The notes: generated from the letters alone by a model not told the origin. A stretch of 64,000 bases of DNA from Cristatella mucedo (GCA_009760855.2 WPIO01000118.1:530001-594000), one strand, 5' to 3'; counted from the stretch's first letter, positions 45,780 to 57,335 are shown. Program-made: numbers and translations.

Positions 45780-46370
45780 TTTACTATCTTAATCAAGCAC
45801 AAGGCCAAGAATTTAAAGGTTCTGTCCCTTTAAAAAATTCAAGGCTACACCACTGCTAAGATAGCTAGAATTCTGCTGTTCTTGTGGTTTGGTTTGTAAT
45901 GCGAGTCCCGTCAAAGAGATGTGTCAAGGCAAATGGATATGCAAAGTGCCCAGAAAAATATTACGTTCTCTGAGGTTTCTATTGAAATATATTATTTTTA
46001 TTATTATCATCTACATTATTGCCCACACGTCCGAGTTAACGGAACAATAATAGTAATAGTATTAATAAATCCCTTGAATAACAGAACCTTTAGGGGAAAA
46101 ATATCTTCCTTGGCACTTTACGTATGCATAAGAAGAATGGCATGAAACAGGTTTCTGCAATCGACCTTTTGGGGGTGATGTTCCACAAACAACACTTGGC
46201 AAGAGGAAGAAAGAGAACGGGAGAGAGAAAGGGAGACAGAGAAGGAAGGAGGGGGTAGTGAGGTTTATAGAGGGAGGTGAGATAGCATGAAATAAGAGAC
46301 AGTAGGAGTGTGAGAGAGAGAATGGAAGATAGATACAAAGTGTATGTGAGAGAGAAAGCAACAGAGTCAT
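45780..46370. repeat. Dispersed composite repeat, copy 1
   Basis: Collinear with 63,490-64,000: GGCTACACC(A/C)..GC(A/T)AA..TAG near 45,845, a plus-strand LINE-type tail (AAAGTGCCCAGAAA...TTCTCTGAGG, ATT-rich), then a minus-strand LINE-type tail (CTTTGAATAACAG-like, GGCACTTTACGTATGCATA), GAAGAATGGCATGAAACAGG, CACAAACAAC, then a GA-rich tract to 46,370. Two convergent tails inside one repeated block. Confidence 0.65.
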
Positions 46371-46689
46371 TTGGTTTTAACTTTATTATATTTTAAGCGC
46401 ATATACCAGCAGCCATACTTTTTGCATTGGCTTCTCTTCTGTAAGTACAGTCAATGTATCTCAGCCGATAACGTTAGCAATTATTGACAATTTTTTGAAG
46501 ATACTAACGAGCGTGTTTTGTTTCATTAACTATCAAAAAGTATTATGTCGATAGGTAATTTATCGCTCAGGAGGACATTTGAGCACTGAACCTGAGAAAT
46601 TCAGAAGCATGCCTCTTTGTTTGTTTCTCTTTAGAAACCAGATAACTTAAGTTCTCACTGATCTCGTTCGACGGATCAAGCCGAATAAA
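46371..46689. other. Unassigned sequence
   Basis: AT-rich; nothing recognised. The left end of the Gypsy-like pol fragment falls near its right edge. Confidence 0.35.
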
Positions 46690-47158
46690 CACGAGCAGAC
46701 TGCATTATCGAATCGTGGGAGTCGGTTGTGAAAGGCGTCAAACTAGCGATAGCGTGGAGCCTGAAGACCGTTGTCGTCGTAACCGATTCTGCCACAGCAT
46801 CCGGCTGGCTCCGGTCACTGTGCTCCGGGGATTTGGTCAGTGCATTCGCCAGGGCCATTCCCGGGGAAGCGTCGACACGTCGACGGCGGACCCTGCTTGG
46901 CGACACGATTCGAGAATGCAGTCTGCTCGTGTCTGTTCGGCTTGTTCCGTCGAACGAGAATAAAGCGGATCGCCAAACTCGCGTGCCCCATCGGTGGTTG
47001 AAACCCAGTCGTACCGACGAACAATCTCAGGAACAGTTGACCGAAGCCGGCGTTGCCGCCGTAGCAACGAATGAACGTGTGGTAGAAGGGTCGACGTACG
47101 AGCCTTCCACGATAAGCATCCCCTCGGCATTGATCGAACTTGGACCCTTGCTCAGTTG
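46690..47158 (+). pseudogene. Ty3/Gypsy-like RNase H domain, copy 1
   Basis: Plus-strand frame with ESWESVVKGVKLAIAW (first RNase H helix; its glutamate belongs to the catalytic set), VVVVTDSATASGWL (catalytic Asp) and LVPSNENKADRQTRVPHRWL (C-terminal Asp region). The reverse transcriptase that should precede it is missing, so the copy is 5' truncated. Role in an intact element: removal of the RNA strand during reverse transcription. Decayed retrotransposon, not a host gene. Confidence 0.75.
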
Positions 47159-48010
47159 AGGCTCCCAAAGGCCAAAATCGCCGCAGTCAGGATGCGAGTG
47201 TAGTGCGATCGTGTTTCCGCTGCAGATCGGTTGACCCGGCACATTAGACATTCCGTGCCCATCAATTGGCTCGAGCTGGCGTGCGATGCCATGCATTTTC
47301 GCGGCGAGCCGTACTTAACCGTTGTGGACTGTCGGCCGAGTAGGTTCGCGATTTGGAGGCCTGCAGAACGAGGGCACCGCAGCATTGCTCAAAGAGCTGG
47401 AGCAAGTATTCCTCGAGCACGGCCTGCCCCGGCAGCTGTTGTTAGACAATGCCGCTGTATTTAAATCGCATGTGTTTATGCAGCTGTTCAATCGTTGGGG
47501 CGTTGCCGTGCATTTTCGGGGTGCCTATCGCCCACCAGGGAACTCGATTGTTAAGCGGAATCGCTGCACTATTAAGAGCATGGAGGCACGAAGCGGTGAA
47601 GATGTTTTAGGCGCGATCTTTTGGTATAATTTGGCGCCTGCCACCCGGAGCGAGATAACCTCCGCCAAGCCGGCAGCTCCACAAGTACCAGTGGAAAAGT
47701 TCCCTAGTCGGCTGGTGTGCTACGAGAAAGATGTACCTGATGAACCTTAAGCAGGTGCATATTCAATTGGACAAGGTGTGTTCGCGCACGCTGTACTACT
47801 AATTGGCCCCAAGGCCGGGTAACCAGCGTCAGACCTGGAGTCGGCATTGAAATAGACTGGATGCACCGGCGCGTTGCTGACGTGACCGCTGCATCAGAGA
47901 CAGCAGCTGGTCTACAAGGACCAGTCCCTGATGCTGCTAATGCTAAACACATTGATGGCGTAAACCAGCTGGTTGTTACTCGTTCTAGGCGGGCCATGTA
48001 ATGGCCGGCT
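47159..48010 (+). pseudogene. Ty3/Gypsy-like integrase, copy 1
   Basis: Follows the RNase H with a stop and frame changes. Visible: ACDAMHFRG (first catalytic Asp), then in the frame 47,322-47,750 LLLDNAAVF (second Asp) and FRGAYRPPGNSIVKRN, where the family has Glu in place of Lys before RN. FWYNLAP closes the core. Downstream in other frames GRVTSVRPGVGIEI is the C-terminal DNA-binding part. Frameshifts plus loss of the third acidic residue make it non-functional. Confidence 0.75.
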
Positions 48011-48326
48011 GCGTTCGCCGATTACATCCTGTATTAACCGACAGCATGTGAGATGCTGGTTGCTTTTAATAATGCTGAGCTATATCGGGCTGTCCTTTTT
48101 TGTTAGACTTCCCGGGTGCGTCTTTTGTGATTTTTAAATCGCGGGAGCGTATAGTTTATTTTTAGATACTTCGGTGGCAGGTGGCGTCAGATTTGGTGGC
48201 TACCAGCTTGGTTGTTGCGGTCGTTGCAATGACCGGGTCTCCTCTGTAGTTTACCAGCTGGGTGTGTCAAATAGGAGCTCGATGCGTCGCGCAATAGTTA
48301 CAGCTGCCTGACCTTGGGTGGAGAGA
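48011..48326 (+). other. Possible LTR-side sequence of Gypsy-like copy 1
   Basis: Non-coding sequence between the integrase end and the GA microsatellite. In a Ty3/Gypsy element this is where the polypurine tract and 3' LTR lie. I could not match it to a second LTR by eye. Confidence 0.3.
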
Positions 48327-49105
<779 letters not shown>

Positions 49106-49289
49106 AACAGAGATGGAGGAGAGGGGCAGTAGGGGAGTAACCGCATGTCAGAGCAGTTGGGGCTTTCTCGCTGGGAGTGCGGAGTGTTATTTGAGAATAA
49201 AGGACTTTTGATACTCTAGTAAAGTGGCATTGGGCCGACGGAGTTACTTCTGCCACCTGGGTAAACCACGTCGAAAGCCTACCTCACGC
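49106..49289 (+). other. Sequence with AATAAAG before Gypsy-like copy 2
   Basis: Contains GAGAATAAAGGAC at about 49,193, a poly(A)-signal-like motif as found in LTR R regions, and leads directly into RT coding sequence. The gag and protease regions expected between a 5' LTR and RT are missing. Confidence 0.3.
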
Positions 49290-50090
49290 TGCCGACTTGC
49301 AGGTCGACTATAATAAGTGTGAGATTCAAGAGTGGATCCAACTCGGCTGGCTGAAACCTCGTGCCGCTAGTGGTAGTGTTCCAGGTAATGAAGACAAAAG
49401 TCTGGCCCGCTTTAGATTTCCGCAAGCTGAACCAATGCATTTCCAGCCACACTGCCATTGGCGATGTTTGCAGAGAAAATACGGGCATGGCGCAGCATGG
49501 GAAGTAATGTCAGCATGATCGAACTTCGCCAAGCTTATTTACAGCTTTATGTTGACCCTACCCTGTGGAAATACCAAGTTTCCGCCAACTAGGGAAGACG
49601 ATACTGCCTTACCCAGCTAGGCTTTGGATCAACCTAGCGCCCAAGGTAACGACCGCGGTGTTTAAAAAGGTGCTTTCTATTGACCCAAGGAGTTCGCGAG
49701 GGCACAGACTCATACGTGGACGATATAATCACCAAAAATGACATTGTCACGAATGAGTATGTTACCTCTCTTCTACGACAGTTCGTGATTGAAGCTACGC
49801 CCCCGGAGAAATTGGTCGGAGGTCGCATGCTAGGTCTTCCCAACGATGACAAAGAAGGGAAGCTTAAGTGGAGCAGAGACAACGATGTCGAATCGCTACC
49901 ACAGTGTGCAGCCCGCGGGCCCCTTTTTTCGTGGTGTGGACAGTTAAAAGGCCATTTTCTGTTGTCGGATGTCTTTGACAGGCCTGCAGCTTCGTAAAGA
50001 AAGCCACAAAAGACCTGTCGTGAGATGCCGAGATTACCGAGGACGTCCTATCAGACGCGCGTTATGATAAAAGAGGATCCCGTATCCGGA
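49290..50090 (+). pseudogene. Ty3/Gypsy-like reverse transcriptase, copy 2
   Basis: Frames in order: DYNKCEIQEWIQLGWLKP (start of RT), RFPQAEPMHF/DFRKLNQ-like after a frameshift, then SMGSNVSMIELRQAYLQLYV (first catalytic Asp position reads Glu here), LGFGSTLAPKV, and SYVDDIIT with the YVDD box at about 49,713-49,724. LLRQF, PPEKLVGGRMLGL and LKWSRDNDV follow (connection region). Several frame breaks. The family copies element RNA into DNA. Confidence 0.8.
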
Positions 50091-51230
50091 GTTTGAGTAC
50101 GTATGCAACGCCAAAGGCTCTGCGGAGTAGGCGTAACCTGCCGCTTACCGAGCGGCGTAACCTACCGCCTAATGCAGTTCGGTGAGCACCTACGCGCAAT
50201 AAGCAGGCCGCCAAGAAACGAATGTTTCTGGTGCTGAACTACTTATCGTTACTAAAGGGGGCGTGAATTGGAAAGCGAGACATATAAATTGATGATTTTA
50301 CTGAGCTTTATTCGCAAGCGCACAAGTCGCCGCGCGTCTAGCTCAGTTTTATCTCCACATTCCTCCCACGCTCTCAGCAGCACAAGCACTCTTGCGGAGG
50401 GAATACGTCCCCGCACTTAGGCTACCTCCGTCTATTGTCGGAAACGACCCAAATAAGACAAGGAGCTCAAACCGGAGCCTAGACCCTGACTGGAGAACTA
50501 GGGCTCCGCTTCCACCTAACGGCAGGAAAAAACTCATACAGTACACCAAGCACTCTTGGCAAGACCACGTGCACGCGCACACGCACAAAACACAGAAGAA
50601 ATACTAAAATTCGAGGTCGGGCGCGAAGCGACGCTCTTGCTATCTATGCTCTATTCGGCATCCACCGAATTCTCCTGATGTTGACTCTCTCCGTCTCGTC
50701 CATCGCCTGTGGACAGCCCGCCCTCCTCCCTCACTTTCAGAGAAACGAGACCGGCAAATACCGGCGACGGCGTCGAAACGGAGCGGAAGACGACGAACGA
50801 ACCCCCTAGCGAGCGTCGCCTTGTCATTATATAACTATCCGGGATAAGAGGGGTTGAAAAGCCGGCCAATATAAATCACCTCGGTGACCTCGGCTTCCAC
50901 TTGCTCACAGCTCGAGAACGCAGGTGATATTCACCCACCTCTTTTGTTCTCACGGAAACCGTCCAGCAACTTTAGTAGGACGGCTGGCGGCGACAGCGAC
51001 GTTGGACAAGTGTTGCCCTATTCTTAAATTGCTGGCCGGGACTATAGGGTTGACAGGCAAGCCAATGTAAATCACCTCACGGTCCTACTACGACGGCCGT
51101 GTCCTCTTGCTTAACGCTCAAGGACAGAGGTGTTTCCTGCTGAGCAGTTCTTATGCGCTCTAAAGCTTGAGTCAGGCCGGAGCTGTGCTACATGTTGTTG
51201 TCACCCAGCGGACAGGTATTGTGCGGCGAA
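50091..51230. other. Insertion splitting the Gypsy-like copy 2
   Basis: About 1.1 kb without pol homology between the RT connection and RNase H. It holds two similar segments: GGTTGAAAAGCCGGCCAATATAAATCACCTC (about 50,845) and GGTTGACAGGCAAGCCAATGTAAATCACCTC (about 51,045), each followed by a CTTGCTCA/CTTGCTTAACGCTC-like stretch. TATAAAT in the first is promoter-like. Possibly remnants of LTRs of another element. Confidence 0.45.
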
Positions 51231-51520
51231 AGCAGCTTAACGATAGATGTCTGCTTGCGAATTGGAGGGCAGACTGTCGAGGATGCCTCGTGGCTTAAGA
51301 AAGCCAGATGACGTAGCGCATAATTATCTGGCCGAGCTCAAGGTTATCATAAAGGGCCTAATTTTAGCCCTGGCCTGGGGCCTGCGGGAGATCGAATTAT
51401 TTTCTGATTTGGCCTCTATGCATTCGCGGCTTCGATCACTTGTCGAAGGCGATAAGCCTATCCCTAGGCTAGGTCTAGGCAAGGCATTAGCTCGACGGCT
51501 GACAGAAATAACGTGAGACG
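51231..51520 (+). pseudogene. Ty3/Gypsy-like RNase H domain, copy 2
   Basis: KKPDDVAHNYLAELKVIIKG (with the catalytic Glu), LALAWGLREIELFSD (catalytic Asp) and LRSLVEGDKPI are readable. The first Asp strand is just upstream in another frame. It continues to a TGA at about 51,514. Confidence 0.75.
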
Positions 51521-52290
51521 TTATTAAGGAGTATGACGATCGGGTGAGAATACAGCTGGTGGTTCGGCAGACCACAACCACACCAATTAATGCTAGTACC
51601 ACAGCCGTTGCTCCAGCCAATCGCGAATCTTGCTGCTGCGACTCCAGCATAAGAAGTAGATCTGCAAGCGTTCCACGACTTGCATCTCCTAGGGGTTGAC
51701 AGTACGCTGTCCCTGGCCAGGCTCTGCTTTCCGGCATTTCTGTAACGAGGGATTTGGAGGAGTACTTTGTTAAATCGTGCATGCATTGCCGGTCTTTGGA
51801 TCCAGCGCCGGTGTCTTGGAGCCGTGGACATCTGGAAGTAGGTGCCAACTGGCGCCGCCTGGCCACTGATGTTACTTTCTTCAGCGGGGTCAAGCATGTG
51901 ACACTTGTCGCTAGGGGCCCCAGCAGGTTTGCCACCTGGCGGTTTATCCCCGACGAGAGCGCGACCTCGGTGGTCCGACACGAAATATTCAGCAAATGGG
52001 ACCTGCTGCGTCAGGTCTTGATGGACAATTCCTTTGACGAACTTCGATGCTTGCCCTGGTAGTACGGCCAGGGCCGACGAGCCCGGCACGCAACTTCGGC
52101 CAGTGTGACTTGGGACCACAGGTGCCATATGGAGACTGTGTGCTTACTGTTGAGCCTTCTCATTGCCAGAGCAGTGGAGAGCTGCTGCTGCTTGCTGCTC
52201 CGGCTACGTCACGGATCGATCTCCAGATCAAGCGGACCTGAGGTATCGTTTAATTGATGGCACTGACCTGATCTCTGTACCGGTGGGCTG
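51521..52290 (+). pseudogene. Ty3/Gypsy-like integrase, copy 2
   Basis: The frame 51,754-52,062 shows CMHCRSLDPAPVSW (end of the zinc-finger region, CxxC), HLEVGANWRRLATDVTFF (first catalytic Asp), the beta-strand HVTLVARGPSRFATW, and LLRQVLMDNS (second Asp). The Glu region and C-terminal part are not readable beyond about 52,080. Confidence 0.72.
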
Positions 52291-52549
52291 GGACACATGA
52301 TATGGTATGCGGTCGGAACGTGCTATTAGTGATTGTTGTGACAAAAGAGTCCCAGACATTGGGGTGGGGACTCCAATGGGCAGGAGAGGCGAAGACAGTT
52401 GCCCCTGCTCCCTGCAAGCCTAGCGAAATAAACTGGTGGCGTTGCTCGTTGGCTGGCGTTCTCTGAAGTTCACAACTGCGACCAAACTACATGGAGAGAC
52501 TTTGGTCTTACCACCAAGTGCCTTATAAATATTCAATGCCTCGCTTATG
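52291..52549 (+). other. Possible 3' LTR-like sequence with AATAAA
   Basis: GGGGTGGGGA at about 52,361 resembles a polypurine tract, and GAAATAAACTGG at about 52,426 contains AATAAA. No matching 5' LTR found. Confidence 0.3.
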
Positions 52550-52705
52550 ACATAGACACTAGGTAAGGCGATTGCTTTTCGCGACCTCTGTAACAAAGTC
52601 GTCCGTTCGAATTCTGCGGTGGGAACATTCTTTATTCCAGTTGCAGGCAGTGACAGTGGTGATGGCCATGAAGGCTAGCCTGTCGCCATACAAGAGAGAC
52701 TTGAA
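52550..52705 (+). mobile_element. SINE-A, degraded
   Basis: ACTAGGTAAGGCGATTGC (box A side), CGTTCGAATTC (box B), TGCGGTGGG, GGCCATGAAGGCTAGCC, TGTCGCCATACAAGAG. No clear 3' tail. Confidence 0.7.
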
Positions 52706-52769
52706 TATGCTGGGTTCGAGTAGTGGAACTGGTTGGATGAGAGTGTGAAAGTAGCGGATCTGAGAAAGC

Positions 52770-52997
52770 GTGGCCGACTTTTTTCCAACCTTTTTTCCGG
52801 CAGCAAGAATGGCAGGGCTTCTGCAGAAAAATGTGGCCGGTCTTTTGGGAGCTGGACGAAGAATCACCGCAAATGTCTCGCATCTAAACTCACAGTCAGC
52901 TCATTCAGGAGCCTCAAAGCCACTGCTTCATATTGGAAATGCGGATGCACCAAATAACAAAGGCAGCTGCATTTGCTATAACTTCTGCAAAAGTTGA
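52770..52997 (+). CDS. Candidate first exon with mitochondrial-type presequence
   Basis: A 75-residue open frame. The second Met (52,809) has a good initiation context (A at -3, G at +4) and begins MAGLLQKNVAGLLGAGRR, basic and amphipathic with no acidic residues for about 25 residues, as in mitochondrial targeting peptides. A hydrophilic Ser/His/Asn-rich stretch follows and then a stop, so any real gene would need a splice before the end. No family recognised and no downstream exon identified. It may be chance or a pseudogene piece. Confidence 0.2.
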   Translation: MADFFPTFFPAARMAGLLQKNVAGLLGAGRRITANVSHLNSQSAHSGASKPLLHIGNADAPNNKGSCICYNFCKS

Positions 52998-52999
52998 CT

Positions 53000-53479
53000 T
53001 CGCTCGCTAAGCCCGTGTCAGCTCTTCATACATGGTACAATCTGCCAGGGGTCACCGTGCATTCGGTATTTTTAGGCTTCACGAGTCATCTTATGTTCCG
53101 TGTCTGTCGTCATGTAAAGGCAAAATTGGCAGCTTTGCTTTCAATGAAGAGGCGTTAGCAATCTTTAAATAGGCAAAGGCAAGTCAACGTTTCTTGACGA
53201 AAAGCAATTGCTTGCAGATAACTTTCGATTAATATCCGTAATAACCAAGTATAGACGACCCATACATGTGCATGCATAACAAAAATGACAATAAAGACGG
53301 GCCATTTGCAAAACGTCCCTTATGCTAATGGGGAACTATATTTCTCTATCCGAGGTCTTTAAATGTAACTGCTGCAATAATTTGCTCAGAGAAACAAGAA
53401 AAAAAGTTCTATCCCTATACCAGGTAGCAAAAGCGAACAAGTAGACTCAAAGGATCGCTTTTTGAAAGGCATCTATCCA
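53000..53479. other. Unassigned sequence before U11
   Basis: No supported gene or repeat. Confidence 0.4.
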
Positions 53480-54155
53480 GAGAGTGCCTGCCAAAGCGTT
53501 TGTCTTTTCGTTCTCGTTTTTTTGCATTTTCGGTCACTCGTGCTCTCTCGTTCTTGGTTTAAAAGCATAGCCGTGGACTATTTATGGCCTGTTATCACCA
53601 CAAGACCTTTCTTAAAATGACCTGATTAGTCCGACTCCCAAGCCAGTAAATATTTGAAAAAATGCAGATTTTTGGGCATTTTTGGATCATGGTACCACTG
53701 GCAATTTAATCAAAGTATTTTTCTCACATTATTCACTTGCAAAGAGCAACAGTAGATTTTGCTACTGCAGCTATCTAACAAAGTCAATGAAGCAAAGTGG
53801 TTTGTGAAGTGCTAGTGCTAAGAAGCCCGGAAAAAATTACTATTCCAAAAAAAATCGCAAAAATTGACATGACTAGAAAATGCCCAGTAATAAATAATGC
53901 CAGAAACTGCGTAGTTTTTTGTACATACTATTCATTTACCTATCGCAAGCTGTAGTTTTACTCCAGAAATACTTGTAAAATATCCTAACACAAAAAACAA
54001 TTAATGTTGATTTCTTAAAGCCTATCCAATGAACCACGACAAACCATTATTGCAGCTTTATACCGCAGCGTGACCTGGGTGTTCATTACCAAGACCAGCT
54101 GCTTGTTGTTAAGCTGACGCTGCAATAAAATAAGTACTGCTTTCGTTGCTTCCAG

Positions 54156-54208
54156 TCGGTAATGGAACGCTGTCACTCAGCCCAAAGCACTGTCGGCGAG
54201 CCTACTAG
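54156..54208 (+). CDS. 53-bp mini-exon candidate of U11, open
   Basis: Acceptor-like TTCGTTGCTTCCAG and donor TAG|GTAAGTGG. 17 codons (SVMERCHSAQSTVGEPT) plus AG, joining G at 54,807 to give AGG. Compared with U3 the residues SV-ERCHS, V-EPT are kept. The spacer is 598 bp and contains a CT tract. Confidence 0.45.
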
Positions 54209-54379
54209 GTAAGTGGTCTGCATACGGCATTTTACGCTAGGTCGCTCAAAAAAGGCAGGCTAGTTGCAATTTCAATAAGCTTCTCAAAGCATCAAGCAAG
54301 CATAACCTTTGCTAAAGCCATTCGGGACCTCCGCTGCGTAGCATCAGTGAAAGACGCTGCTATTGCAGCTCCCTTTCTG

Positions 54380-54398
54380 TCCTCTCTCTCTCTCTCCC

Positions 54399-54489
<91 letters not shown>

Positions 54490-54500
54490 GTCTATCTCTA
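54380..54500 (+). repeat. CT microsatellite in the U11 spacer
   Basis: (CT)n, distinct from the unit's main CT position. U12 has a longer CT tract at the same place (58,112), while U3 has only CCCTCTGCGTGTGCC there. Confidence 0.95.
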
Positions 54501-54806
54501 GGGGTTGCCTTCGACCAGTTCCTGCACTCCACTTTGCATGCTGAATTGTGGCCGCTCTACATTCACACAGTCAGCGTATAGTTGTTGGTGCGTGCGTAGC
54601 AGGCAAGAGCAGATGGGTATGTTATTTTCTACAAAGTCATTTCTATTTATTCGGTGCCATGCTTGTACAGCTGGTCGTAATCCTGCTTGCTAGCATACTT
54701 GAAGGTGTTAAACCGTGCGCAAAACTTACATTGTTCAGCAGGGAAGCATTTGCAAGCGAACGCTAATTGATTTAAAAGAGGTCTTTTTTCACCTGCCTCC
54801 TTGTAG

Positions 54807-55188
54807 GACCGCAAACGCTGCCGCTGCTGGCTGGCCTGCGAAGGAAGAGAAGCAGAAAATGGCTCAAGATGATACACGTAAGCTGGCAGGAGAAAAGGAC
54901 AAGCTGGCTGAGGAAATGCTGGAGCTGGCAGGAGAAAAGGACAAGCTGGCTGAGGAAATGCTGGAGCTGGCAGGAGAAAAGGACAAGCTGGCTGAGGAAA
55001 TGCTGGAGCTGGCAGGAGAAGAGCACAGCATTGCTAAATTAAAGTGGCGGCTGGCAAATGAAAAGCACACGATAGCTGACGTAATTCTGAAGATAGCTAA
55101 AGTAACCCAGCATTTCGCTAAAGAAAATCGCAAGAAAGCCGAACAAGTAATAAAGCTGGCTGAAGAAAGGATGGGGTCGAAATATTAA
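54807..55188 (+). CDS. Heptad-repeat coiled-coil exon of U11, open, longest
   Basis: After the acceptor-like ACCTGCCTCCTTGTAG the frame reads TANAAAAGWPAK, then about 14 heptads. The centre is a perfect 14-residue repeat (LAGEKDK LAEEMLE, three times), followed by diverged heptads (IAKLKWR, LANEKHT, IADVILK, FAKENRK) and LAEERMGSKY-stop. The tail is frame-shifted relative to the DVG end of U7. Highly charged coiled coil. Joined to the mini-exon in phase. Function unknown; minisatellite origin is the main alternative. Confidence 0.52.
54882..55021 (+). repeat. 42-bp perfect tandem repeat within the heptad exon
   Basis: About 3.3 identical copies of 42 bp (two heptads). Identity at synonymous sites shows recent amplification or conversion inside this exon, in steps that keep the frame and the coiled-coil register. 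Confidence 0.95.
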
Positions 55189-55477
55189 TGCTTGCCGAAG
55201 AAGGCAGAGGTCGACCTTCGAATCGGCTGACGAAGGCTAAACAATAGCATATGCACCCTGGTATTCAGCAACAGCTGCCTTACAAACCTCGGAAGCTATC
55301 TCTGCGACTGCTTCTGCTGGCTGTGCAACAGCAGCAGCTGAAAAAACTGGAGCAGCAGCAGAAACCGGCCCAAGAGTAGGCTCCAGAAGCACTTTAGGCG
55401 ACGGAGCTAACTGTGAGTCGCTTACCTGCGGCAGTCGTGGGCGAGCTCAACTTGGAAGGTCTCTACGCGCTGAAGCG

Positions 55478-55483
55478 AATAAA
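55478..55483 (+). promoter_or_regulatory. Poly(A) signal AATAAA, U11
   Basis: AATAAA about 290 bp after the stop, at the position homologous to 10,801, followed by ACAAGTGTTTCACTGTGC. Confidence 0.42.
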
Positions 55484-56894
55484 TTTTCTCGTAACCCCTT
55501 ACAAGTGTTTCACTGTGCAAGATCCGCTGAAGCAAATGGCCGAATCTTAACTTAAAGCGGCGCGATGTATGGAAAGTGAAACTAAGAGTAAATTGTCCGT
55601 GCAGAGCTGTCGTTTCTCAGGAAAACTCCCAGGACATAAGGAAAACTACCGTCGATGCTAAAGTCCTACGGAGCTCATGAAGGATTGCAATGCATGCAGA
55701 GCTTGCAACGCTAGGATACGTGTTGGGAGCTTTTCTGAATTATAGAAATCCTATCTAAAGGCTCATCAACCGGTTAGGTTCGTCGCTGACCCTTCCTCTA
55801 CCTTTATATGTCTTGCAATTTACTTTCGATTTGCAAGACAGGTATTGCAGAGAAAAGGTGGCCTCGTTGTATTCTTTAGTAAATTTTTATTGAAGACCAT
55901 TCGATTCCTAGCTCTTAGCTAGATCTCTTTGATTTTTTTGTTCGATCACTCTAAAAGTCTCTATCAGTCATTGATTCAAGAGTGGACCACGTGAAAGAGC
56001 CAAAGCCCAGATCGATGTCGCTCTACAAAATTGTTACTCGTACCTTTCTACTCCAACGCAATGCTGAAAACGTGAGCTTGACAGCATTGCTTGTACAGGC
56101 ATTGCTTGAAACTAAGAATAAACCAATAATAGTAGCTTAGTCTTGCGAAAATTACGGACAAGTGAGTTTCTTTGCAATGAGGGCCTGCTGGGTTTCTGTT
56201 GTCTCTGCAGACGGGCTGGTCCTACTGACGGGTGAACGTGCACTTTTGTCTAACATAGCAGAATCTGTATAAAGGAGAAAAACATTTGCTATTGCTGAAT
56301 CCATTAAAATCCCGTAACAAAGTACCAGGAATGCGACACTATGACTTTCGTTTTAAACGGTGTGTTTTGCTGTTGTCGCTGGTAGCTAGGCATACAGTGT
56401 ACGTGAGTTTTATTACCTTTACGACTATTCATTGGTATACAGGTTCAGAGTATTCTCAATTTTACTTATTTTAGTATTCTAATTTAATTTTTATATATTA
56501 AACTGTATTAGTCATTCGCTTTTATATGGGCACCAACTCACTTTCTTACGATAAGCTCCCTAGTAAATCAGCATCCACTTTCTCCCACGGAAAGTACAAA
56601 CTCACTTATTAAATTTGGTTCTCGCCGGAGCCTAGCTTGCACGTCTTTCATGATGGCAGCGCATAGGCTTATTAATACATCTACTTTTTTGTGTCATTAA
56701 ATTTCCAAAAAGGTCGTTTAAAGCACACCATACTAAAATCGTCGTCAGTAAGTAGCAGTGGAGCCTCTTGGCCATGCATTTCCATTTGCATCAAAAAGCA
56801 CAAAATTTTCAAGACCAAATTGAATGGCAACTAAATTTCTAAAATTAAAAGGCTACAGATCCATTTTTAGAGGTAGGAGAAACCGAGTGTCTAA

Positions 56895-56947
56895 GTAAAA
56901 TTGAAAAGCCTAAACCTCAAAATTGGGTCAATGAGGGACTCTCACTG

Positions 56948-56986
<39 letters not shown>

Positions 56987-57335
56987 ATCTCTCTTTCGTC
57001 CTCGTTATTTTTTCGCTATTATCGCTCACTCTTACCCTCTCGTTCTTGGTTTCGAAGCCTCGCTAAGGAACATGAGTGTCCTATTGTCACCGAAAGAACC
57101 TTTTCTAAAAACTACCTGATAAGTGAAACTGGAAAGCCTAAATCTTCAAATTGGCTCGATCAGGAAATATACATTTGTCCGTCTCTCGATCGCTCACTTT
57201 CACTCTCTCTCTCTTTCCCTTCCTCTTTACCTTCCATCTTCTTTCTTTCTCACTCTTTTGCTCTTTCTCTCTTTTCTTTTGAAGCCTCGCTATGGTGTAT
57301 CGGTGTCTCGTTATCACCAAAAAACCTTCACAAAC
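56895..57335 (+). repeat. Local tandem duplication around the CT tract in U12
   Basis: The segment AAATTGAAAAGCCTAAACC - CT tract - GAAGCCTCGCTAAGGAAC - TTATCACC-type end occurs twice in a row (about 56,895-57,120 and 57,121-57,335), each with its own CT tract (56,945-56,985; 57,195-57,285). Confidence 0.8.

Larger units (their letters stand above)
53480..56385 (+). repeat. Array unit U11
   Basis: Enters at the pre-/post-CT segment (GTCACTCGTGCTCTCTCG, 53,532), 53-bp segment (54,156), CT tract within the spacer, open heptad exon (54,807), AATAAA (55,478), then a deletion near 55,800 to GCAGAGAAAAGGTGGCC (55,848) and the terminal landmarks to 56,385. Second unit with both coding candidates open. 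Confidence 0.78.
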
